Below are positions 1 to 11,156 of a DNA stretch of 64,000 nt, piece by piece; positions within the stretch are counted from its first letter, which is position 1, and each line of letters opens with the position of its first letter. This stretch comes from Prochilodus magdalenae (taxonomy: Eukaryota; Chordata; Actinopteri; Characiformes; Prochilodontidae): assembly GCA_024036415.1 (NCBI GenBank), contig JAMWET010001321.1, forward strand, positions 22,778-86,777. The letters are read 5' to 3'. Made by a program: the position numbers and the translations under genes. A model generated the notes under the pieces. It saw nothing but the letters and a program-made list of their open reading frames with translations, had not been told where the DNA came from and made no database searches.

Positions 1-540
1 AGAAGTGAAAACAGTTAAACCCCCTGAATTTAAAGGTGTGGAATAGAAAATAAATCTCCTGGTTCATTTGTATCACGCCAGGCCGGCACTCCCCGAATGT
101 GATTAGGCAGTGCGGTGACGTCGCTGTGTAGAGAGGATAAAACCGGCACTCGTATTGATTAGCATCTAACGAGCGACTCACGACGGAGACAGTCGGAGGA
201 CGTGCTGGGAGATTCTGGTTCTTGGTCCTGGCTGGTTAACTGGCGTGTATTACAGCGTGCATCATCATGGAGGGCTTAGGGGGACTTCAGTTAGGGACAT
301 CCTTTGGAAACCCTCAGGAACCCTTGAAGCACACCATTAGCATAGCTGTATGTCAGTGCTAATGGTGATGTGAGGGGTGTTTTGGAGCACCGGTGACTTA
401 GTAATGAGCTGGTGGAGGAGTGGATGTGGTGCGTGAGGGTGTAGACGTCTGTAGACACCGGCTCATTCCTCAATCAAGGGTATCAATACAGAGTCCCTCC
501 GTCTCTGCAGTAACAGCCTCTCCTGCTCTGTAAAGGCTTC
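1..540. other. Single-copy flank, no gene seen
   Basis: No open frame here has coding character or splice-site support. A stub at 33-52 (AAGGTGTGGAATAGAAAATA) resembles one arm of the foldback element at 8923-8998. The rest appears only once in the window. Confidence 0.5.
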
Positions 541-1421
541 ACACTAGATGTAAAACATTGCTGTGGGGATTTGATTGAGCATTAGTGAGGTCAGGTACTG
601 ATGCCGGAACATTGCTGTGAGGATTAGATTCAGGTTAGGTACTGATGCTGGAACATTGCTGTTAGGATTTGATTGCGCATTAGTGAGGTCAGGTACTGAT
701 GTTGGAACATTGCTGTGAGAATTTGATTGAGCATTAGTGAGGTCAGCATTGCTGTGAGCATTACTGAGGTGGGGTACTGATGTTAAAACATTGCTGTGAG
801 GATTTGATTATTAATGTGGTCAGGTACTGATGATGAACATTGCTGTGAGGATTTGATTGTGCATTAGTGAGATCAGGTACTGATGTTGGACCATTGCTGT
901 GAGGATTTAATTGAGCATTAGTGAGGTCAGGTAGTGATGTTGGAACATTGCTGTGAGGATTTGATTGAGCATTAGTGAGGTCAGGTACTGATGTTGAAAC
1001 ATTGCTGTGATGATTTGGTTAAGCATTAGTGAGGTCAGGTACAGATGTTGAACATTGCTGTGAGGATTTGGTTGTGCATTAGTGAGGTCAGGTACTGATG
1101 TTGAAACATTGCTGTGAGGATTTGGTTGAGCATTAGTGAGGTTAGCATTGATTTGAGCATTACTGAGGTGGGGTACTGATGTTGGAACATTGCTGTGAGG
1201 ATTTGATTGAGCATTAGTGAGATCAGGTACTGATGTTGGAACATTGCTGTGAGGATTTGATTATTAGTGTGGTCAGGTACTGATGTTGGAACATTGCTGT
1301 GAGGATTTGATTGAGCATTAGTGAGGTCAGCATTGATTTGAGCATTACTGAGGTGGGATACTGATGTTGAAACATTGCTGTGAGGATTTGATTATTAGTG
1401 TGGTCAGGTACTGATGTTGTA
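541..1421. repeat. Minisatellite A, block 1 (54-bp unit)
   Basis: This is a tandem array of about 16 diverged units, each with GGAACATTGCTGTGAGGATT, GATTGAGCATTAGTGAGGTC and AGGTACTGATGTT in that order. The nominal period is 54 bp. Several units are shortened, with the GCATTAGTGAG part lost or with an extra GCATTGATTTGAGCATTACTG piece, so this block is more decayed than block 2 at 3396-5037. Short antisense open frames come from the repeat and are not genes. Confidence 0.93.
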
Positions 1422-2174
1422 TGATCATTTCTGGATCACTCCAACTCATCCTAAAGGTACTGAATGGAGCTCCATCACGCTAGGGAATGCTGCTCCGCTG
1501 CTCCAGAGCCCAAAGCTCTAGTCCATGCCATTTCCATAAACCGGAATCCTGGATGAGTGGAATTAATGGCCAAGCCCATCAGCTCCATGAGCCGGAGCCC
1601 TTTAGGAATTGATTTTCTTTCGTCCTTTTATATATATAAGAAGTGGAGGAGCTTCGGCACCATTAGGCTCAAGTGGAGCATCTGTGGCCACTACGCACAA
1701 TGGACAGCTAATTATGGGATGCAGTCTGTCTCCCTGAGAGACAGCGTCTCTCCAGGGACCAAATATCCCCCTAGCAAAGAGAGCAAAGAGCCAATTAGAG
1801 CACAGACCCAGGTAAGCCCGTTCCACCTGGCTCTCCATTATCCTGCTACCTCATCTGCAGCTTATCCTTCCCTCCTCTACAGACATTCCTAATCCATACA
1901 CGTTTTATAACGAGCTTTATAACGAGGCTTCCGCATTTTAGTGTAATAACTGACCTTTATGATGTTTACATTTACAGTTTACATACGGGATATACATGAG
2001 CTCGTATTCAGTGGCCATATTAGGGAGTGCATTCATTACCTCCAGCATATCTCTGAACTACACTACCCATAATGCAACCTCTCATGACATCGCCACATGT
2101 TCGTCATCACCCAGTCACAAACTGCCTCACCTGAGTGCTGAATCTCATCACCTGTTTGTGATGCATATGGTCGT
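1422..2174. other. Single-copy segment, possible regulatory DNA
   Basis: No gene is recognised. The stretch at 1500-1800 is balanced in composition, is not repeated in the window and carries AATTAATGG and CTAATTATGG homeodomain-type cores. This is compatible with a conserved non-coding element, but conservation cannot be seen from one sequence. Confidence 0.3.
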
Positions 2175-2740
2175 ATAAGCTCACCAGACAAAACATGAAT
2201 CCCCTTGCATTTTTGAGGTGGTAGTACCTTCAGGCTCCTGCAGATGGCGCTGCACAAGGATGATGGGGCTATAAACCCCTGTGGGGTGTGAGGGATGGGA
2301 TCTATAGATTGGGAAGAGGTGCTACAGTGCAGATGATAATGATTGGCTAAAAGGAGTGACTGCATGTGGGCGTGGCCAAAGACCATAGTGTAAAGGAAGT
2401 AGCTGAATCTGCAGGTGTATGGAAGTGTACGGTCTAGGGTGGTCACTTTCATAACCCCAAAAGGAGGACATCCCACCCCCAAAAGGAGGATAAGGGGGGT
2501 ACTAATACTAGGACAGAACTGTCCGAACATGTGGGCACACAAGTACGGTCATACTGCTTCCAGCAGTGGCTAACTTCCCAGCCTACTGGGAATTCTCATC
2601 AGGAGTGTGCCAGGGAAGGCATCCACCAAATCTGGACCAGCTGACCAATTCTTTGATGTAAGAGCGGCTAAACATTGATGTGGCTACATCCAGAACCTTG
2701 TCCAGTACATGCCCAATCCGATATGTGGTCTTGCTGGTTC
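2175..2740 (+). mobile_element. R1 family element, copy 1
   Basis: This belongs to an eight-copy family. Its left end AAGCTCACCAGACAAAA matches the terminal inverted repeat seen at both ends of the copy at 21975-22673. The body follows in the family order: CTCCTGCAGATGGCGCTGCA, TAAACCCCTGTGGGGTGTGA, GATTGGGAAGAGGTGCTACA, the GTGGGCGTGGCCAAAGACCA block, then GATGTGGCTACATCCAGAA. It carries an insertion around 2430-2545 (GGAGGACATCCCACCCC) absent from other copies. No intact frame is left. See the finding on R1 for the classification argument. Confidence 0.75.
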
Positions 2741-3395
2741 CTTTGGTTGTGACTCTGTCTTACCCTTGCCGGTTGTGTTTGCCCAGACTCACTCTACAGC
2801 GTGCTCTGTGGGTTCTGACTCACTCTTTCAGATCTGCGAGCGTCCGGTTAGCCTCCAGGCGCTACTTCGAATAATACCTGATGACATCATGAATTAAACC
2901 ACAGAAGAAGGGAACGCTTTGCAGCAAGTGACTCCAATCTCCACCGTTTCATGGAGCGTGACGTGCCATTCCGGCAAACCCCGGATCACATTCCAAGCCA
3001 GAGATACAGACTCTGGTATCTTGCAAATTCCTACTCAGCTTTGCCGCATCCTGGGTGGCCTTGCTCAGATGCTCAGATGTGGTGGAGGCTCCAGAGACAT
3101 GCAGTAATCTAGAATTACAGGGTATGGTGCTCCCTCTCCAACCACACATGACTTCCTATAGTGGTCTTCGGGAAACCCGAGACAACAACGTTCAACATAG
3201 GATCTTTGAGGCACATTGGAACCGGAACGTCAGGACAAAGCCAGCTTCCCCAGGTCAGAAGAGCGTGACCGGCCTCCTCCAACCCTGGACCGCGTCGCTA
3301 GCCGTTAGGAGACCGGAGATACAGACACTGAACTCACCAGGCTCCTCACAGGTTATCTGTTCTGAGGCACCCATGTTGTACGTGGCATAATTATG
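2741..3395. other. No gene recognised
   Basis: The sequence is single-copy and lies between an R1 element and minisatellite A block 2. Overlapping short frames on both strands have no family resemblance. Nothing else is seen. Confidence 0.4.
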
Positions 3396-5037
3396 GGAAC
3401 ATTGCTGTGTGGATTTGATTGAGCATTAGTGAGATGAGGTACTGATGAACATTGCTGTGTGGATTTGATTGAGCATTAGTGAGATGAGGTACTGATGAAC
3501 ATTGCTGTGAGGATTTGATTGAGCATTAGTGAGATGAGGTACTGATGCTGGAAATTGCGGTGTGGACATTGGGATTGAGCATTAGTGAGATGAGGTACTG
3601 ATGCTGGAACATTGCTGTGCGGATTTGATTGAGCCTTGGTGAGATGAGGTACTGATGTTGGAACATTGCTGTGAGGATTTGATTGAGCCTTAGTGAGATG
3701 ATGTACTGATGCTGGAACATTGCTGAGGATTTGATTGAGCATTAGTGAGATCAGGTATTGATGCTGGAACATTGCTGTGAGGATTTGATCGAGCATTAGT
3801 GAGATCAGGTATTGATGCTGGAACATTGCTGTGTGGATTTGATCGAGCATTAGTGAGATGAGGTACTGATGAACATTGCTGTGAGGATTTGATTGAGCAT
3901 TAGTGAGATGAGGTACTGATGCTGGAACATTGCTGTGCGGATTTGATTGAGCCTTGGTGAGATGAGGTACTGATGTTGGAACATTGCTGTGAGGATTTGA
4001 TTGAGCCTTAGTGAGATGATGTACTGATGCTGGAACATTGCTGAGGATTTGATTGAGCATTAGTGAGATCAGGTATTGATGCTGGAACATTGCTGTGAGG
4101 ATTTGATCGAGCATTAGTGAGATCAGGTATTGATGCTGGAACATTGCTGTGAGGATTTGATCGAGCATTAGTGAGATGATGTACTGATGCTGGAACATTG
4201 CTGTGAGGATTTGATCGAGCATTAGTGAGATGATGTACTGATGCTGGAACATTGCTGTGTGGATTTAATTGAACATTAGTGAGATGAGGTACTGATGCTG
4301 GAACATTGGCGTGAGGATTTGATTGAGCATTAGTGAGATGAGGTACTGATGCTGGAACATTGGTGTGAGGATTTTATTGAGCATTAGTGAGATGAGGTAC
4401 TGATGCTGGAACATTGCTGTGTGGATTTGATTGAGCATTAGTGAGATCAGGTACTGATGCTGGAACATTGCTGTGAGGATTTGATTGAGCATTAGTGAGG
4501 TCAGGTACTGATGCTGGAACATTGCTGTGTGGATTTGATTGAGCATTAGTGAGATGAGGTACTGATGCTGGAACATTGCTGTGTGGATTTGATTGAACAT
4601 TAGTGAGATGAGGTACTGATGCTGGAACATTGCTGTGTGGATTTGATTGAGCATTAGTGAGATGAGGTACTGATGCTGGAACATTGCTGTGTGGATTTGA
4701 TTGAGCATTAGTGAGATGAGGTACTGATGCTGGAACATTGCTGTGTGGATTTGATTGAGCATTAGTGAGATGAGGTACTGATGCTGGAACATTGCTGTGA
4801 GGATTTGATTGAGCATTAGTGAGATCAGGTACTGATGCTGGAACATTGCTGTGAGGATTTGATCGAGCATTAGTGAGATGAGGTACTGATGCTGGAACAT
4901 TGCTGTGTGGATTTGATTGAGCATTAGTGAGATGAGGTACTGATGCTGGAACATTGCTGTGTGGATTTGATTGAGCATTAGTGAGATGAGGTACTGATGC
5001 TGGAACATTGCTGTGAGGATTTGATTGAGCATTAGTG
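3396..5037. repeat. Minisatellite A, block 2 (54-bp unit, higher-order structure)
   Basis: About 30 tandem units of 54 bp (GAACATTGCTGTGAGGATTT, then GATTGAGCATTAGTGAGATG, then AGGTACTGATGCTG). Because 54 is a multiple of 3, antisense frames of 229-258 codons stay open; they repeat the same 18-residue phrase and are not genes. Some units lack 6 bp (48-bp units). One 318-bp superunit, five 54-bp units plus one 48-bp unit, is duplicated: the TGCTGTGCGG variant occurs at 3613 and again at 3931. The array stops sharply at 5037 against a Tc1-like fragment. Confidence 0.95.
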
Positions 5038-5175
5038 CTCCAGTGAGCAGTTGTGCCCTCCATGGGTCATCCTGTTAGTGCAGCACCACTGGCAGATGGC
5101 TGCACCACGCAGGACTACATGAACACGGACCGTTACCACGACTGTCCTTAACACCACGTCACCGTCACTCTAGCC
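5038..5175 (+). mobile_element. Tc1-like F1 family fragment
   Basis: The sequence from CCATGGGTCATCCTGTTAGT through TTAACACCACGTCACCGTCA is the part of family F1 upstream of the transposase DDE motif, also found at 12139-12465 and 27640-27760. It directly abuts the end of minisatellite A block 2. It is too short to encode anything. Confidence 0.8.
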
Positions 5176-5960
5176 GCTCAGTTCTGAGCACAGTACAGAT
5201 GCTAGATGCTAATAAACCCCCAGGAGGCTAACTTTCTTTAGGGAAGGTCACAGAGCTGTGGTCACCAACCCTCCTCCTGGTCCTCCTCTCTGGGGAGCCA
5301 GATTTAAACGGTGGACTGGAACTTGATTAGCCAGCCCGGATCTGATATTCTTATTCCGCTAGAAGCTTCCTCTGTTCCTTCTCGTCGAGGATTAGCATCT
5401 TCCCAGCTGAAATAATCGCAGGCCGGTTTCTCGTTATGGCATGTGTGCCGAAGTGAAACCCGCTTCAACAGTTTTGTTACACGTCGTGGGCCATTAGCAA
5501 CAGGGCTTAGCCTATCAATCACCAGCCTCAGCATGGAGGAACTACCCGCAGTGGGGTTTAGGTCATGTGTTATTTCACATGTGTGAGGTCCCTCTGGAAG
5601 CCTTGTGGTTTAATTATGACGTGACAGTTTGATTAATGCCTCATTTCCTCTTGCCAGAGGTGATCAACAGTTTTGAATGGGGGGCTTGCTAATGCGTCGC
5701 ATACTCTGCAGCTCAAGCTCGCCGAAATGTGTTCGTCTTGATTAACGCAGACTTGGTTTACGATGAAACCCGAACAGTCAAGCTTTTCCTGAAGTTACAT
5801 GCTAATGCCAACTGAGCACAACTCACTACAGAATGCTGTGGAACCTAGCAGCCAACATTTCTGTTGGACCTACTGCAGGGGTGTCTGATTTTTCACCAAG
5901 TGCCAGAACAGTCACAGGGCAGGTTTTCATTCCCAACACAGCAGGATACCCTCATCGTCA
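5176..5960. other. Single-copy segment, possible regulatory DNA
   Basis: No gene is recognised. The part at 5590-5760 is non-repetitive and holds TTTAATTATGACGTGACA (homeodomain plus CRE-like core), TTGATTAATGCC and CTTGATTAACGCAG. That density of TAAT/ATTA motifs is typical of developmental enhancers, but this is only suggestive. Confidence 0.3.
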
Positions 5961-6527
5961 AAAGAACAGCTGCACCCAGAAGGAGGTGTGGGAGTGCGGG
6001 TGTGTTGGGAAGGAAGATAAAGGTGACCAGGATCAATAACTGATGATAGATTTAGACTGATATGATCAATATTTATTGAGCTACACATACAGAAGTCTGT
6101 CTCTCAGTATGGCGTCGGGCCGCCGTGTTCGCTAACCCAACACGCCAGACGTCTCGGTATGGAGCTGTAGAGGTTCCTGATGGTGTCCTGTGATAATCCA
6201 TCCCATGCAGCTTGAACATCCTCACACAGTTCCTGCAAATGGTGCGGTAGGGGTGGAGGTGGAGGGACACCAGGCCTTCTGGACGTGTGACAACAAACCG
6301 TCCATCTTGGTGCTGACCACGGTGCCTCCACACACGGATTCGTTGGGCGTCTCCACCAAGACTAAAGCGGGACTCGTCACTGAAGATGACCCGCTACCAT
6401 TCTGAGTCACTCCATGACAGTCTGGTACGACACCACTGCAGTCTTTGGTGACGGTGACGTGGTGTTAAGGACAGTCGTGGTAACGGTCTGTGTGCATGTA
6501 GTCCTGCGTGGTGCAGCCGTCTGTGTT
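5961..6527 (-). mobile_element. Tc1-like F1 family element, internally deleted
   Basis: Read on the minus strand, this holds the transposase remnant of family F1. The first catalytic region (FSDESRF, then RVWRHRGQHQD) lies near 6320-6390, followed after the family-wide deletion by the C-terminal part (LCEDVQAAWDGLSQDTIRN) near 6150-6230 and a stop near 6104. The two parts are in different frames, and the second catalytic Asp and final acidic residue region are missing. Its left flank matches the copy at 39781-40447 from CAGCTGCACC onward. It cannot encode an active transposase. Confidence 0.85.
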
Positions 6528-6950
6528 AGACAGACGGTGTTGGTGGGAGTTTTGGTTTTGGTTTCAGTCAGTTTAATTTGGTGCACCGCTAGCGAATTTG
6601 ATCCTCAAGCTTAAGTAGCTCTGGACACCGTCTTCACTGGCGAACACACTGAGCCACTGTAAGCTAAAGTGAACCAGTGTAAAAATAACCTTGTGAACAC
6701 CGCGGAGCTTTTGACAGATGGATCTTCACTTGGATGTGTCAGACGCTTTGGATGCTGGAGCTGACGTTGAGTGATGAGCACAATATGCCACATGTTTGCT
6801 GCTGCCTGAACTATAAATCATGTTTGAAAGGAACCAGAGCGGCTTCGCGTGCAGTTTGTCTCAGACGACAGAATCTTTGAAAAACTGCGTGCATGTCTTC
6901 AGACGCTGGGCACAAACCACTTCTGTCATTTGACAGAGGCCACAGAGTAG
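6528..6950. other. No gene recognised
   Basis: Between an F1 relic and a palindromic repeat. A GTTGGTGGGAGTTTTGGTTT stretch follows the F1 breakpoint. No coding or RNA signal is visible. Confidence 0.4.
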
Positions 6951-7590
6951 TTCCCTACTGACCACAGCTCCACTGACCATACAGGACACTCTGTAGGTGT
7001 ACAGGTCCAGACTGTAGTCCATCTGTTTCTCTGTGTACTGTATTACCCTGTTCTTCAATGGTCAGGACCCCCACAGGACCACCACAGAGCGGGTATGATG
7101 TGGGTGGTGGATCATTCTCAGCACTGCAGTGACACTGACGTGGTGGTGGTGTGTTAGTGTGTGTGGTGCTGGTGTGAGTGGATCAGACACAGCAGTGCTG
7201 CTGGAGTGTTTAGACACTGTGTCCACTCACTGTCCACTCTATTAGACACTCCTACCTTGCTGGTCCACCTTGTAGATGGACAGTCAGAGACGATAGCTCA
7301 TCTGCTGCTGCACAGTGCAGTGTTGGTCATCCCCTAGTCCTTCATCAGTGGTCACAGGACGCTGCCCCACAGGACCCTGCCCATAGGACGCTGCCCACAG
7401 GACGCTGCCCCACAGGACGCTGCCCATAGGGCGCTGTTGGACATTGGATAGTTCTGGCAGATTCTCTGTCTAGCAGAGTCATCAAGGTGTCCAGCAGCAC
7501 TGCTGGGTCTCGGGACATCATACCTGCTCTGTGGTGGTCAATGAAGTGGGCAGTGAGTGTTGATACAAGGAGGTGGTTCATGCAATAACT
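6951..7590. mobile_element. Palindromic (foldback-type) repeat, copy 1
   Basis: The left part GGACCACCACAGAGCGGGTA (near 7075) returns inverted at 7520-7545 (TACCTGCTCTGTGGTGGTC), so the element is an imperfect long inverted repeat. Typical internal sequence includes GTGGTGGTGTGTTAGTGTG, GTGAGTGGATCAGACACAGC and GTCCACTCACTGTCCACTCT. At 7365-7440 there is a small tandem run of a CACAGGACGCTGCC unit (about five copies). This kind of repeat is abundant in teleost genomes; I treat it as a non-autonomous DNA element of unsettled superfamily. Partial copies lie at 30591-31038 and 52130-52235. Confidence 0.75.
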
Positions 7591-8358
7591 TGAGGGAGGT
7601 TTTTAGAGAAGGACGTCCGGTGCTCATCACCACCACTCTGTAAGTTACCCAATACAATTATTCAGGAATTTGGTAATATCAGTTCCCCTTTAACTCCGTT
7701 CAACTTAATTAAATGTTCTAGAACTAAAGTACTGTGCTTCCTGGGAACATACAGAACCTTCCAATCAGAGTTTGATGGCTGAGCTGATCCGAGGTTTATT
7801 GAAACATGCTGTTTTCATTTGTCTTCCGCCTCAAAGGAGAAACAAACAAGAGACGGCTCAGGGAAAAGGAATGTGTAGCAGCGTTTGGGTAAGGAGCACC
7901 ACGTGACTGGTTGGTGTTTGGTTCCTCCTCCTTGGAATCGGAATTGTCTGTGTTGGCAGGACTGAGCATCGGTCGAGTTAACGAAGTGCTGTTATGAAAT
8001 CCAGCCGCTGACATGGAAAACAGGATGTTGCTCCACCGGCTAGAAGAACTTACTGGAAGACTCTGGCGCAGTGACGTGCGGAGTGTGGCCTGATAGAGGG
8101 ACCAGGTACCTCTGTGTTTGACATCGCGGTGGAAAGCTGTCCTGTGTGGATGTCTGGCCCAGGACTGATGGGGTTAGAGGCAGCAGTTTTTCTCATTACA
8201 TGTCAGACAGAGCTTTCTAATCAGACTTGACTGGACGTTTCAAACCTGCAAACTGTCAACATCGGACATAACCAGACCACTGTTACGGTTACAGAGCTGA
8301 CAGCGTTAACCTGCTATTAGACTGATTGTTATACATTTCTGCTTAGGTAAATGAATTA
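7591..8358. other. No gene recognised
   Basis: Single-copy sequence with scattered stops in all frames. Short frames around 7796-8014 have no recognisable similarity. Confidence 0.4.
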
Positions 8359-8504
8359 CAATGACTGTCCTTAACACCACGTCACCGTCACCAAAGACTG
8401 CAGTGGTGTCGTACCAGACTGTCATGGAGTGACTCAGAATGGCAGTGGGTCACCTTCAGTGACGAGTCCCTCTTTAGTCATGGTGGAGACCACCAACGAA
8501 TCTA
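8359..8504 (+). mobile_element. Tc1-like F1 family fragment
   Basis: This fragment of F1 spans from ACTGTCCTTAACACCACGTC to the first catalytic region (DNA for FSDES near 8455-8475, followed by GGTGGAGACCACCAACGAAT). It is truncated on both sides and non-coding. Confidence 0.8.
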
Positions 8505-8922
8505 AAGGTGCTCTAGACTGTAAAACTGTATGTAGATTATTACACAGTGGTAGAATTATCATAACGAGAGTCCAGAATATAGACCTGACATACCGTGAAC
8601 CTCAAACACTGGTGTTCCTCCTTCAAATACACATTCTGCATTTCCAAAAGAGGTGCGGTAAAACAGGACGATTCCCAAATCCTACACTGTTACGGAACAG
8701 ACTCATTAATATTTACACCACCAACATTTACATAAAACCACAACAGAGCTACAGCGCCCAACATGGTGGACTATGTGGAGAACTCCAGCATTCCAGGCTG
8801 GGAAGGGGATGTCTGCATTTCCATTTCCTTTCCAAGGATCCCAACTGTCAGCGGTACATGGTGGATGTTCATCTTTAACCCAGGCTGAAGTTCTTCCTGT
8901 TCACCAGCTTCCTACTCCAATG
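8505..8922. other. No gene recognised
   Basis: Single-copy. The 149-codon frame that starts inside the F1 fragment and runs to 8878 is a chance continuation and shows no domain. Confidence 0.4.
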
Positions 8923-8998
8923 TTCTGTTCCACCTTAAATGCTGCAGATTGTACCGGCACCAGAATGTATCTGCAGCATCAATTAAGGTGGAATAGAA
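8923..8998. mobile_element. Short foldback element (founder-like copy)
   Basis: The left arm TTCTGTTCCACCTTAAATGC continuing to CTGCAGAT (8923-8949) is matched by an inverted right arm (8969-8998) reading ATCTGCAGCATCAATTAAGG then TGGAATAGAA. The loop is about 19 bp. The element is predicted to form a near-perfect hairpin. Arms of the same type recur in degenerate form many times at 58.3-59.7 kb. Confidence 0.75.
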
Positions 8999-10430
8999 AA
9001 TTCCTAAAACAAGCTAGAGAACAGGAACTCCAGCTCCACATCTTTAACAGGATCCCGGAATAACTTTAATCCAGCAGTCTGCACATTCCACTCCGGACAG
9101 TTTTCCAAACCTCTCTGGACAATACGGAGCAGCTCCGCTCAGAGTCTGACCCTGAAGAGACGGAAGAGAGGAGCAGCTCCACCTTTATTAGCACCACCAC
9201 CCCAACAGCAGCCTGTAAGTCCAGCCATGCTGTGTGATTGTATCCGTGTGTGCCAGTTGGAGCAAATCATCTTAAACTGAGAGCTCCATAGTGAGGATCA
9301 ATTTTAACCTACTGTGTGTTGGTGTCCAGATAGAAAGCCTGTAGCTAGCACAGGGAACGTTAGCTACTAGCATTAGCACCAAGTGACTAGCATAGCTAAC
9401 TTAGTGGTATGAGGGCAGAGCTTATTTACACCAAGGCTCATTTCGTTTAGTCTATTTCCACATGTTGTGTCTGTGTGATCATCACAGGCAGGGTCTCGCT
9501 GTAAACCAGCCAATCAGAGCACAGCTCATCTGATTATTCATGAGGAGCTCACCAAATAAAGGAAAACAGCTCGTTTCATTCTAGAACAAAGTGATATAGC
9601 TTCTGTCTAGAACATCAGAAAAAGCAGTTTAAAGACTGAATGTCATTTATAACCGGAATCATGAACTAAGAGGGAGCAGGGCGGGTATATATGGCTGCCC
9701 TGCAGACCTGCACTGAAACCTTATGAGTCAGGCAATCAAAGACTACTAGAAGGTCATGTGCACCTGAGCACAGTTACACACCCTCAGCAGCCAAGTACAT
9801 CTGTCTCTGTGTGGGCGGTTGTTTAACCCCGGAGTGTGCCACAGGCCGTTCCCCAGGAAGCACGCAGTGGTCTTCTCCATGTGTTCGCCACTTGCAGCAA
9901 GGAAGTCTATTGATTTGTGGTTTACGAGGCACGGTTGTTGTTTGCTATTGTAGTAATTTAGGTGAGCGCTGCCGGTTGGCCGTCCCTCAGGCCAAAACAG
10001 CTCCAACGGCGAGGAGTCTGGCTTTCGCTTCTGGTTCTGTCTGGACTCCTTCCAGAGCCGAAGGGGATTCTGCAGAGGCACTGGGCCAAGTTTGGCTCGC
10101 GCTCACAAACCGTGTTCACACAGCGTGTTTGCGCTGTGGAGGGATGAAGACACTATCAGGATGCAAGGCTGGAAGCTAGGCCCCAGATGGGGTTCTGGAT
10201 GGTTGGGGAGTGGCAACCCAAGATCGTGAGCTGTGGTGAAGTGAGAAATGGAAAAGGAGGAAAAACAGTGGGATTTATTGCAGATTGTCCGGGCTGGGAA
10301 AAACATTACTGACTGAGCCACGCTTAAGGCCTAACAACACTCTTAACCATGGTACAACTACTTTGATACAAGACCCTGTGGCTTTAGATATTAATGCCAT
10401 CACTGTTCTGTGTATTTTGCACTAATCCAG
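8999..10430. other. No gene recognised
   Basis: Mostly single-copy. Frames up to 122 codons at 9746-10179 overlap on both strands and have no family resemblance or splice context. A GCTAGCATTAGC-rich stretch at 9340-9400 is low-complexity. Nothing else is seen. Confidence 0.4.
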
Positions 10431-10517
10431 TGTCTGGAACATTGCTGGACTGTTGTTGTGAGCATTTGATTGCATTCAGCATTCACAAGAGCATTAGTGA
10501 GGTTAGGTACTGACGTT
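10431..10517. repeat. Isolated degenerate minisatellite A unit
   Basis: A single stretched unit retaining GGAACATTGCTG, GAGCATTTGATTG, GAGCATTAGTGAGGTTAGGT and ACTGACGTTGG in the same order as the arrays at 541-1421 and 3396-5037, about 5.4 kb from the nearest array. Confidence 0.75.
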
Positions 10518-10651
10518 GGTCCACTGCTCTACACAAGCTCTACACATTTTTTTTTAATCCATTGGTTCTATTATCATAATCGAACTGGACACCAGGCAAA
10601 CGAAGAACGTCCACAATGAAGATGCACACCAGCAAAGATGTGTTAATGTCT

Positions 10652-11156
10652 ATTACTAACCCAACATGCCAGACGTCTCGGAGCTGTAGATGTTCCTAAT
10701 GGTGTCCTGTGATAATCCATCCCATGCAGCTTGAACATCCTCACACAGTTCCTGCAGATGGTGCGGTAGGGGTGGAGGTGGAGGGACACCAGGCCTTCTG
10801 GACGTGTGACAACACACCGTTCATCTTGGTGCTGACCACGGTGCCTCCACACACGGATTCGTTGGGCGTCTCCACCAAGACTAAAGCGGGACTCGTCACT
10901 GAAGATGACCCGCTGCCATTCTGAGTCACTCCATGACAGTCTGGTACGACACCACTGCAGTCTTTGGTGACGGTGACGTGGTGTTAAGGACAGTCGTGGT
11001 AACGGTCTGTGTGCATGTAGTCCTGCGTGGTGCAGCCGTCTGACAATGGTGCTGCACTAACAGGAGGACTCACAGAGGACACCACTGCTCGCTGGAGGTC
11101 TGTAATGGTGGCTGTTGGGTCAGTCAGGTACAGAGATAAAACCCGTCCTTGCTTAC
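10652..11156 (-). mobile_element. Tc1-like F1 family element, internally deleted
   Basis: Minus-strand F1 copy with the same internal deletion as its relatives. The DNA for FSDESRFSLGGDAQRIRV lies near 10850-10905 and the C-terminal remnant near 10690-10760, in a different frame. The 5' end runs through GGTGGCTGTTGGGTCAGTCA to about 11156. The catalytic triad is incomplete. Confidence 0.85.

Noticed and set aside
2063..2542. 159-codon antisense frame
   Set aside because: It lies mostly in an R1 repeat, is not open in the other seven copies, and has no recognised domain.
3396..5037. CRISPR-like regular spacing
   Set aside because: The whole unit repeats with no unique spacers, there are no cas genes, and the context is a vertebrate genome.
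3476..5063. Long antisense frames (229-258 codons) repeating an 18-residue phrase
   Set aside because: They are produced by a 54-bp minisatellite whose period is a multiple of 3; no start context, domain or splice support.
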